Shown here: positions 1-5,317 of the stretch, one piece after another
How positions within the stretch are numbered: position 1 is the stretch's first letter
How the letters are laid out: every line of letters begins with the position of its first letter
NCBI GenBank assembly: GCA_964631295.1
Contig: CAZVXI010000202.1
Coordinates: forward strand, 1-5,317
Length of the DNA: 5,317 nucleotides
Direction of reading: 5' to 3'
Source: CAZVXI01 sp964631295
GTDB taxonomy: Bacteria; Planctomycetota; Phycisphaerae; Phycisphaerales; SM1A02
Made by a program: the position numbers and the translations under genes
The notes under the pieces: generated by a model
What the model was told of the DNA's origin: nothing
What the model saw: only the letters and a program-made list of their open reading frames with translations
Databases searched by the model: none

Positions 1-48
1 CAGGTCGCGCACCGGCCGTAACCCGTGGAACAGAATCGAAATCGCGCT

Positions 49-65
49 TCGCCCCGGAGGGGCGA
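49..65. repeat. Palindromic hairpin 1, TCGCCCC/GGGGCGA
   Basis: A perfect 7-bp inverted repeat (49-55 with 59-65) with a GGA loop. The same stem recurs at 100-117 and, one base pair shorter, at 200-214. This points to a dispersed REP-like element rather than a chance hairpin. Confidence 0.75.
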
Positions 66-99
66 TGGGTTGCACGCCGTTGATCGCACTGCACTCCCT

Positions 100-117
100 T
101 CGCCCCTGCCGGGGCGA
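100..117. repeat. Palindromic hairpin 2, TCGCCCC/GGGGCGA
   Basis: A perfect 7-bp inverted repeat (100-106 with 111-117) around a TGCC loop. The arms are identical to hairpin 1 while the loop differs. Conserved arms with a free loop suggest that the paired structure is what is kept. Confidence 0.75.
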
Positions 118-160
118 TATCGGAGAAGAAGATACGATGATTCATTGATGCCGACTCTTT

Positions 161-187
161 CCACGGGCCCCCGGATAACACCCGTGG
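161..187. repeat. Palindrome CCACGGG...CCCGTGG
   Basis: A 7-bp perfect inverted repeat (161-167 with 181-187) enclosing 13 bases. The right arm CCCGTGG also occurs alone at 22-28, upstream of hairpin 1, just as it precedes hairpin 3 here. This repeated order suggests a composite repeat unit, of which 22-28 would be a partial copy. Confidence 0.65.
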
Positions 188-199
188 CTACAGGCCGGC

Positions 200-214
200 C
201 GCCCCTTCGGGGCG
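200..214. repeat. Palindromic hairpin 3, CGCCCC/GGGGCG
   Basis: A perfect 6-bp inverted repeat (200-205 with 209-214) closing on a TTC triloop. It is the third copy of the CGCCCC/GGGGCG stem in about 165 bases, and it lies 12 bases after the CCCGTGG arm ending at 187. Confidence 0.7.
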
Positions 215-225
215 AGGATACGTGG

Positions 226-245
226 ATTCCCACTTTCGTGGGAAT
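226..245. repeat. Palindromic hairpin, ATTCCCAC/GTGGGAAT
   Basis: A perfect 8-bp inverted repeat (226-233 with 238-245) around a TTTC loop, in the context TGG before and GACGA after. It closely resembles the widespread extragenic repeat family with the core ATTCCCGC-TTTC-GCGGGAAT-GAC, with one compensated base-pair change. Its sequence is unrelated to the neighbouring CGCCCC hairpins, so two repeat families meet here. Confidence 0.7.
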
Positions 246-328
246 GACGAAGTGGAGTCGCGCGTCCTCGGAATGAGCCCGCAGTGGGAGGTGCCTGAGT
301 GGCAGGTGCAACTCACATCCCGCAGCTA

Positions 329-958
329 TCACACGTCATGCAGGCCGATCGCTGCGTAATAGGATTGTTTGCAGATGCCGCAGAGTGTGTGGCTGGTGCC
401 CTCGGGCATTGAACTCACCCAGTCGGGTATCCAGTCCCAGCGATGCTCCGCACCACGATGTTTCACCCGGCGGCAATAGCAGCATTGATGCACCAGGCCA
501 TCGGGCTGCCGATATAACTGCTCCGATGCGGGATATGACGGCCGGGAATGTGGCTGCTGGCACGACGCCGAGTGCCACATCAGCACACCTTCGCCGTCAA
601 CCAGCGGGTGGAGCGTCATTGTAAACTCCCGGAACTTTGCAGGGCTCGAACACTCATAACAATGCTGCACCGGCGTGCGCGCCTCGCGCGGCTGATTCAG
701 CGCCGCTTGGAACAACTGTTCATAGCCCGGCCGCACAACATCCGGCAGGCAGGCCAGCCAGTTCGCGCCGAGCGACCAGTTGCGTGCAATCGTCTCCTTG
801 CCGCCGTTCATCCGCGCGAAGAAGTGCCAGGCAGAGTTCACATAGAATATCTCTCCGTCCGGTTTGACCCCGATGACGCTCGAAGGATTTTTTTCGAGAT
901 CATCCACATCGAATCCGTGGAGCAGATCCTCGCACCCGCGCTGAATATAAAGGTACAT
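329..958 (-). CDS. Single-PAS-domain protein with C-terminal CxxC...HxxCxxC motif
   Basis: This is a 209-residue soluble protein with no signal peptide or membrane segment, so it is probably cytoplasmic. Residues about 16-130 read as a PAS-type sensor fold: FDVDDLEKNPSSVIGVKPDG, then IFYVNSAWHFFARMNGG, and a strand-rich end around EFTMTLHPLVDGEGVLMWHS. Residues 157-201 hold C159-x2-C162, an RRV-K segment, WDWIPDWV, then H190-x2-C193-x2-C196 and a YY pair. This tail resembles the CxYC(K/R)R...SHxxCxxC element that I recall at the C-termini of many PAS or GAF signalling proteins, where metal binding is plausible but not shown here. There is no kinase, GGDEF or DNA-binding output domain, so any partner must act in trans. 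The ATG at 958 is supported by an in-frame TGA five codons upstream (971-973) and by a GAAAGG eight bases before it. The ligand and pathway cannot be told from the sequence. Confidence 0.85.
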   Translation of the reverse strand: MYLYIQRGCEDLLHGFDVDDLEKNPSSVIGVKPDGEIFYVNSAWHFFARMNGGKETIARNWSLGANWLACLPDVVRPGYEQLFQAALNQPREARTPVQHCYECSSPAKFREFTMTLHPLVDGEGVLMWHSASCQQPHSRPSYPASEQLYRQPDGLVHQCCYCRRVKHRGAEHRWDWIPDWVSSMPEGTSHTLCGICKQSYYAAIGLHDV

Positions 959-1158
959 CCGTGGAACCTTTCAGAGGGGATACTGTCGTTGCCCTCGACA
1001 GGCACCATACCAGAGCGCCTGATGCGGACATCGACATCGCTGCCAGTGAATGGTATCTGTAGTTGCTCAGACATCAAGCCCGGTCGCTGGATTCTGCGCG
1101 CGTGACGCTCTCACGGGATATAGATAGGCCCCCGTTGGAGGAATCTCGCAATCTTCGC
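959..1158. other. Intergenic gap between the A2M-like ORF and the PAS gene
   Basis: These 200 bases separate the two minus-strand genes. The gap is long enough for the PAS gene to have its own promoter. The best sigma70-like candidate on the minus strand is TTGATG (1077-1072), 16 bases, then TACCAT (1055-1050), each matching consensus at four of six positions, which is weak. A 5-bp inverted repeat (CGTGA 1101-1105 / TCACG 1111-1115) lies downstream of the A2M stop but has no T-tract, so I do not call it a terminator. Confidence 0.4.
967..972 (-). promoter_or_regulatory. Ribosome binding site of the PAS gene
   Basis: The minus strand reads GAAAGG, then eight bases, then the ATG at 958. This purine-rich AAGG core at normal spacing fixes the start codon together with the in-frame TGA at 971-973, which overlaps the site and rules out a longer N-terminus in this frame. 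Confidence 0.5.
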
Positions 1159-4100
1159 CTATCTGGCCTTCTGGACTTCGACGCCCTTCTCTCCGGCGCG
1201 TCGGTAGGCGTCAAAGTTTGCGCGGTTGCTGCGCTGCAGTTCCAGTTGCTGCTGGCGCAGGTTGCCTTTGTAATCGACGTCGATGTCGTTCACGCGGACA
1301 TCGATATTGTTGCGTTCTCTGCCGGACTGCACCTGCGGACCGAGCCATGTTTCGCCGCGATAAAATGCGTAGCGTGCATCGGCATCGCGCGCGATCGCAG
1401 TGACCGTGCCTTGAATACCATCGGCGACGAAGATGCCGCGCAGGTCGGTATCGCCACTCTCGAATGCTGCATTCTCACTACCGACAACTTTCACATGCAC
1501 ATCTGCCGGGCGCAGTGAATCGACCGCATCAACGACATTGACGCGCACCCGGCCGCTGACCGGATCTTCATCCACATCGATTTCCAGCGGAGTGATGAGC
1601 ACGAGCCCGCTCGCAAACAGATCATCGCCGCGGCAGATGACGAGGTAAGCACCTTCATCATTGAGTTCGAGCTGCGCGGTCCGCATGCGGTCCTGGTAAT
1701 CCTTGCCATCACCGAGTGAGAATGACTCCAAATGCTGCGGCGAGATGCCTGCAAGGTTGACCTCCGTGATATTACTGAGATTTTTCTCGCGCAGGTACAG
1801 TTTCATCAGATCCACCTTGTACACCTGCAGGCTCGCATCGGCGATGTTGCGGTACTCGAGCGCAATGGCGACATCTTCGCCGGGCTTGAAGAGACTCACT
1901 TCAGGCAGGGTCAGTGACTTATGCTGGAAGTGCTCGATGGCCTGCGCTGCGTCAGCGTACTGTGTGCGCACATCCTCGTACCAATCGATGGCCTCGGCAG
2001 GCTTGCCTTGTGCATGATAGATTTGCCCGAGCATATAGCGAGCGAAGTCGCGGTCGCGGCTGTCGCCGGTGGCGACAACCGTCGCCGAATCAATGGCGGG
2101 CTGGTAGGCACGCTGCCAGAACCACCCGAGCGCTTCCATGTACTGAAAACTCGTTCCAAATGTGCTGTCTGCGAACTTCTCTGCATAGCGCTTGCTGAGT
2201 TGGACAACTGACTCGTAATCTTTCAGATCGAGAAACGCGCTTGTCATGCTGAATGCAGCATCATCACGAAGTGGATTCTCAGGATAAAGAGACAGAAATG
2301 TATCGAGCATTTCAATCGCACTCACAAGCATTGAGATGCGCGTCGGCGCGGCATCTGCGGGATCGCCGTCAGCAGCGTCAGGTTCACGCGCCTCTGCGGT
2401 GCGCATCGTGATCGTCGATGGCTTGAGGTTGTGCGCGTTGGGCGACTCATCGTAGATTGTTTGCGCCAGCGCAAAATAACTCGAAGCGACATCTGCGATG
2501 TCCGGATACTCCCACCAGAGATTCTGCTGGAATGCGAACGAACTGAGCATCTGACCTTCATCTTCGAGCACAGCAGAGATCATGGAATCGTTTCGGAAAC
2601 TCGATTCGATCGTGGCGCGGAAGACAAGCCACGCGCGCTCATACTCGCCGATGTAGCGATACGCCTCACCCACCCGGAGAATGCGATCGAAGGGGATGTT
2701 GAGATCAGGATGGCGGACGCTGAGCAACTCGAACGCGGAGACGACGCGCTCTGCATTGAAGTGGGCCTCAGCTGTATGCGCCCAGAGAAGCATCCGCGCG
2801 ACATCGCGCTCCTGATATTTGCGCTCACGATCGAACAGCGGCCAGAGATATGCGAGCGACTCGCCGTACAAGCCATCATCGAAGTACGCCTTGCCGAGCG
2901 CGTAGCGTTCTGCGTCGTTTATCTGGTACGGGTCATCAGATCTTTCACCGGGCGGGAGGACGTTGACCTCCGCAGGCTGATGCACACGCATCTGCGAAGG
3001 ATCGAACGCATCGCGTATGACCGTGGGCAGCGCGCGATACTCGCCTGTTGTGTAGCCGACGAGTTCGTATGAATAATTTCTCAGGGGCTCGCCAGGCGGA
3101 ATGTACATGATGATCTTGCCATCGCGCACCTCATGGTTCAGAGCATTGTACTTTGTAAATGAGCCGGGCACAAGCGTTGTCCCGGCAGGAATAGGTTCCT
3201 CGATGATGAGGTAACCAACGTGACTGGCGCTCGATACATTGACATGAACGCGCGTGCGCTGGCCGACTTCCAGGTTCCGTACTGGCGATGTGCTGGCGGC
3301 GGACAGCGCGACGCCGCGATATTCCAGCGGCGCATGATAGTAATTACGGCGGCGCACATACGGACCGCGATTATGTGTGTCCTTGAACTGATCAGAGAAG
3401 CCACGCATGGTTGCTGCGTATGCATAGCGACCGCGGCCTCGATAGCTGAAGTCGATCTCGTTGCGACCGTTGCGCAGCAGGGCCGGATCAATGTTGAGCA
3501 CGACCCGCGGGGTTTCACCATCGGCGGCGATGGTTTCGATCTCAGTGCCGTTGACGGACACGACGAGCTGGAAGTCGGTATTGGCAAACTGGCCCGCGCG
3601 GAAATACATTGCCAGGGCGGCGATGCCCGGCCCGCGCGAGCGACCGTTTGGGAAGCCGAAACATCCATATTGCTGGAGCAGGTACTGGGCAGCAGGCTCG
3701 ATGCGGCGCGATGTCGGGTGGGCTTTCATCAGCGCGAGCAGCGCGACAGCGGTTGTTTCGATTCGATCACTCAGCCATGGGTGATAGCGCGAATCCTCAT
3801 GCCAGGACACAAGCTGACGGCCACCGGCGACGGATTCACTCGCGCGGTTGTCGAGCACATTGAGCACCTCGACGGCCATGTCATCACGATCGAGATTGGC
3901 CAGGGTCATGGCTGCATATGCGATCGCGATCGGTGTCAGACCGTTGCGCTCACGATAAAGTGTGTTGGCGAGTTTGAAGTCTGCATCTCCCGAGACCGAA
4001 AGCGCGTGCAGCACGATGGCGCGCTGTTCATGATCTGCTGATGCGGCGCGCTGGTAGTACTGGTTGAGCAGCGCGCGTGCCTTGGTCAGTGTGGCATCGC

Positions 4101-5253
4101 TGACGGTGAAGCCGAGGCGTGTTGCATCGCTGAGCGCCCAGTACGCCATCGACGTGACGGCGAAATCTGCCCGGCTTGATCCCTTCCACGACCAACCGCC
4201 ATCGCCATGCTGCGAGACGATGAGCGCACTGATCAGTGTCCGAGCTCGCTCGGTAAGCCTTGCGTGATCTGCCTCGAGCGCGTTCGTTGCGCGTGCATAT
4301 TCCAGCCCGGCGAGGGCTGCAAGCAGTTCGCTTGCATGTAACCGGCCGTAGTGACGAGGCGCAGCGGGGACATGCGATGTCTTACCCTTGTCGGGCAGTC
4401 CAGTGCCGAGGGCCATGTCGATGATCTGCTGATGCAGATTGGGGCCGACGGTGACGGTCATCCACTGCGAGTTGTAGGCGAGATCCTCCGGCAGAGTCAG
4501 CAGCAGGCGCGAGCTGTCGGTCGCGACGCCCCCACCATGCGCTGCGTACTGGATGCCGAAAGGTTGGACGGCGATGGTCTTGACCAGCGAATCGGTGAGC
4601 ATCTGCGCATCGGCATCGTTCTGCCGGGTTGCGGCGCGGATGATGATGTCGAGTTCGCCGACTGCGGGAATCTCGATTGTATCGAAGAGCACCTCGCCCA
4701 CCTCGCGAGCTTTGAGCATGATCGTCCTGCTGTTCTTCGCGAAGGTGCGATCGCCACTCTTGAGTGTCATCTCCAGGTCGACCAGGCCGGCGTATCCGGT
4801 GAGATCATGCACGCGCGCGAGGAAGCGGATCTTGTCGCCTTCGAGCGCGGCGCGCGGGGATTTGATCTCAAGGAAAAACTGATCTTTGGTGACCACCGAT
4901 GCGGTGGCCTCGCCGACGAGTGTTTCGACGGACACGCCGCGCGCGATCATCGCCCAGCGTGTTGTTGTCTCGGGCATGGGGATCGCGACCGTGGCTTTGC
5001 CCGATTCGTCGGTGATGACCGATCCACTCCACCAGCCTGCCTCGGGCCGATCGCGGCGTGGCTCTGCCCACGCTGCGTTGGCAGTGGCACTTTTCCGCCG
5101 TGCGGGAAACTGACCGGAGAGTTGCGCGGGCGCCTCGTCGGGATCATCAAAGAGGCTGCCGCCTCCACCACCGCTGCCGAACGGTGCCTTGTCCTGCATT
5201 CGTGCGAGCGACTCGGCGTCGATCGCTCGCCCCCCATCGGCTGGGGGTTCCAT
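1159..5253 (-). CDS. Alpha-2-macroglobulin-like protein, C-terminal part, with TPR tail (5'-truncated by in-frame stop)
   Basis: This 1364-codon frame runs from an ATG to a TAG. Domains, by residue: a Gly-rich linker (26-33); the A2M signature domain (about 56-150, with GWWSGSVITDESGKATV followed by TTTRWAMIARG); a beta-rich stretch (150-270); an alpha/alpha toroid (about 300-555, with the typical DGGWSWKGSS); a beta-sandwich (560-620); a bMG10-like domain (about 650-766); TPR-like helices (about 775-1110); and a beta-rich tail resembling N-terminal MG domains (about 1115-1310). In known bacterial A2Ms the protein is exported and either traps proteases through a CxEQ thioester or acts structurally. 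Here the only cysteines are C531 and C1207, and neither lies in a CxEQ motif, so covalent trapping is not expected. The ORF lacks a signal peptide and the usual N-terminal MG domains. An in-frame TAG lies six codons upstream of the ATG and no Shine-Dalgarno precedes it, so the chosen start is only the first available one and may not be used. I am sure of the family and unsure whether the gene is intact. Confidence 0.88.
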   Translation of the reverse strand: MEPPADGGRAIDAESLARMQDKAPFGSGGGGGSLFDDPDEAPAQLSGQFPARRKSATANAAWAEPRRDRPEAGWWSGSVITDESGKATVAIPMPETTTRWAMIARGVSVETLVGEATASVVTKDQFFLEIKSPRAALEGDKIRFLARVHDLTGYAGLVDLEMTLKSGDRTFAKNSRTIMLKAREVGEVLFDTIEIPAVGELDIIIRAATRQNDADAQMLTDSLVKTIAVQPFGIQYAAHGGGVATDSSRLLLTLPEDLAYNSQWMTVTVGPNLHQQIIDMALGTGLPDKGKTSHVPAAPRHYGRLHASELLAALAGLEYARATNALEADHARLTERARTLISALIVSQHGDGGWSWKGSSRADFAVTSMAYWALSDATRLGFTVSDATLTKARALLNQYYQRAASADHEQRAIVLHALSVSGDADFKLANTLYRERNGLTPIAIAYAAMTLANLDRDDMAVEVLNVLDNRASESVAGGRQLVSWHEDSRYHPWLSDRIETTAVALLALMKAHPTSRRIEPAAQYLLQQYGCFGFPNGRSRGPGIAALAMYFRAGQFANTDFQLVVSVNGTEIETIAADGETPRVVLNIDPALLRNGRNEIDFSYRGRGRYAYAATMRGFSDQFKDTHNRGPYVRRRNYYHAPLEYRGVALSAASTSPVRNLEVGQRTRVHVNVSSASHVGYLIIEEPIPAGTTLVPGSFTKYNALNHEVRDGKIIMYIPPGEPLRNYSYELVGYTTGEYRALPTVIRDAFDPSQMRVHQPAEVNVLPPGERSDDPYQINDAERYALGKAYFDDGLYGESLAYLWPLFDRERKYQERDVARMLLWAHTAEAHFNAERVVSAFELLSVRHPDLNIPFDRILRVGEAYRYIGEYERAWLVFRATIESSFRNDSMISAVLEDEGQMLSSFAFQQNLWWEYPDIADVASSYFALAQTIYDESPNAHNLKPSTITMRTAEAREPDAADGDPADAAPTRISMLVSAIEMLDTFLSLYPENPLRDDAAFSMTSAFLDLKDYESVVQLSKRYAEKFADSTFGTSFQYMEALGWFWQRAYQPAIDSATVVATGDSRDRDFARYMLGQIYHAQGKPAEAIDWYEDVRTQYADAAQAIEHFQHKSLTLPEVSLFKPGEDVAIALEYRNIADASLQVYKVDLMKLYLREKNLSNITEVNLAGISPQHLESFSLGDGKDYQDRMRTAQLELNDEGAYLVICRGDDLFASGLVLITPLEIDVDEDPVSGRVRVNVVDAVDSLRPADVHVKVVGSENAAFESGDTDLRGIFVADGIQGTVTAIARDADARYAFYRGETWLGPQVQSGRERNNIDVRVNDIDVDYKGNLRQQQLELQRSNRANFDAYRRAGEKGVEVQKAR

Positions 5254-5317
5254 AACCAGGATGCTCGACTAGGGCGCAGCGCGCTGGGTGGCATACATGC
5301 GCAGATCACCGGCAACT
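5254..5317 (-). pseudogene. Probable upstream coding remnant of the A2M gene, ending at an in-frame TAG (5269-5271)
   Basis: Read on the minus strand in the same frame as the A2M-like ORF, bases 5316-5272 give 15 open codons (VAGDLRMYATQRAAP). A TAG at 5271-5269 follows, then five sense codons (SSILV), then the ATG at 5253. The A2M ORF begins abruptly before the A2M signature domain and lacks a secretion signal. The preceding MG domains are therefore expected upstream of this point, outside the window. The 15 residues are too few to assign to an MG domain. Alternatives are that an unrelated gene happens to end here in the same frame, or that a base-calling error changed a sense codon such as CAG, TCG or TGG to TAG. 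Confidence 0.5.

Larger units (their letters stand above)
1..328. other. Gene-free region carrying a cluster of palindromes
   Basis: I find no protein that looks real in this stretch on either strand. The only sizeable open frame (25-276, plus) runs through the hairpins and has a low-complexity, Arg/Pro/Gly-rich translation. The stretch lies downstream of the PAS gene stop at 329 and contains the inverted repeats listed separately. No T-tract follows any hairpin, so none is a standard intrinsic terminator, although one could still stabilise the 3' end of the PAS transcript. Confidence 0.7.

Noticed and set aside
25..276. An 83-codon plus-strand open frame through the palindromes
   Set aside because: It reads directly through several hairpins, has a low-complexity translation and shows no convincing ribosome binding site.
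838..1077. A minus-strand frame beginning MSEQLQIPFTGSDVDV that runs out of frame into the PAS gene
   Set aside because: The first 40 residues look protein-like and could be an N-terminal extension lost by frameshift. However, there is no Shine-Dalgarno, most of the frame overlaps PAS coding sequence, and the PAS frame already has a good start.
1050..1077. A sigma70-like promoter (TTGATG, 16 bases, TACCAT) for the PAS gene
   Set aside because: Each box matches only four of six consensus positions, which is common by chance. It is mentioned in the gap entry but not called.
548..1105. A 185-codon plus-strand open frame covering the PAS gene
   Set aside because: Arg-rich translation with no domain, opposite a recognisable PAS protein with its own ribosome binding site.
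1101..1115. A small hairpin (CGTGA/TCACG) after the A2M stop as a terminator
   Set aside because: The stem is only five base pairs and has no T-tract on either side.
2431..3072. A 213-codon plus-strand open frame opposite the TPR region
   Set aside because: Antisense shadow of the A2M-like gene. Its Arg/Glu-rich translation mirrors the codons of the real strand.
3220..4041. A 273-codon plus-strand open frame opposite the A2M-like gene
   Set aside because: It lies wholly antisense to a convincing A2M/TED coding sequence, its translation has no recognisable domain, and long antisense frames are expected in GC-rich genes.
5269..5271. TAG reassigned to a sense codon, for example pyrrolysine or an alternative code
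   Set aside because: Nothing in the window supports it. The A2M ORF appears to end at a TAG of its own after a natural-looking charged C-terminus, and a point mutation or sequence error is simpler.

Overview
The window holds two genes, both read from the minus strand, and a gene-free stretch rich in palindromes at the left end. No RNA gene, CRISPR array, transposase gene or clear terminator is visible. By eye the sequence is GC-rich. Three things fit a free-living environmental bacterium, possibly a planctomycete-like lineage: a giant alpha-2-macroglobulin (A2M) protein with a TPR tail, a small PAS protein with a CxxC...HxxCxxC tail, and palindromes of the CCACGGG...CCCGTGG and CGCCCC...GGGGCG type. 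That placement rests on recalled family resemblance and is tentative.

Region 1-328 has no credible gene. It carries at least five short inverted repeats. Three share nearly the same CGCCCC/GGGGCG stem, one is CCACGGG/CCCGTGG and one is ATTCCCAC/GTGGGAAT. They look like REP-like extragenic palindromes arranged in a composite pattern.

Region 329-958 (minus) encodes a 209-residue soluble protein. It has one PAS-type sensor domain and a C-terminal cysteine/histidine motif that may bind metal, but no output domain. Region 959-1158 is a 200-base intergenic gap containing the ribosome binding site of the PAS gene.

Region 1159-5253 (minus) is the 1364-codon C-terminal part of a very large A2M-like protein. 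It contains the A2M signature domain, an alpha/alpha-toroid thioester-type domain without the thioester cysteine, a bMG10-like domain, a long TPR-like helical region, and a final beta-rich region resembling the MG domains usually found at the N-terminus of such proteins. The open frame starts just upstream of the A2M domain, has no signal peptide, and is cut off from the upstream sequence by an in-frame TAG at 5269-5271. The same frame is open again from there to the window edge. The simplest reading is one large exported A2M gene interrupted by an amber codon, through a real nonsense mutation, a gene split or an assembly error.

The two genes share a strand, but the 200-base gap and their unlike functions give no strong sign that they work together. 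If intact, the A2M protein would be an envelope or periplasmic scaffold or trap. The PAS protein would be a cytoplasmic sensor.
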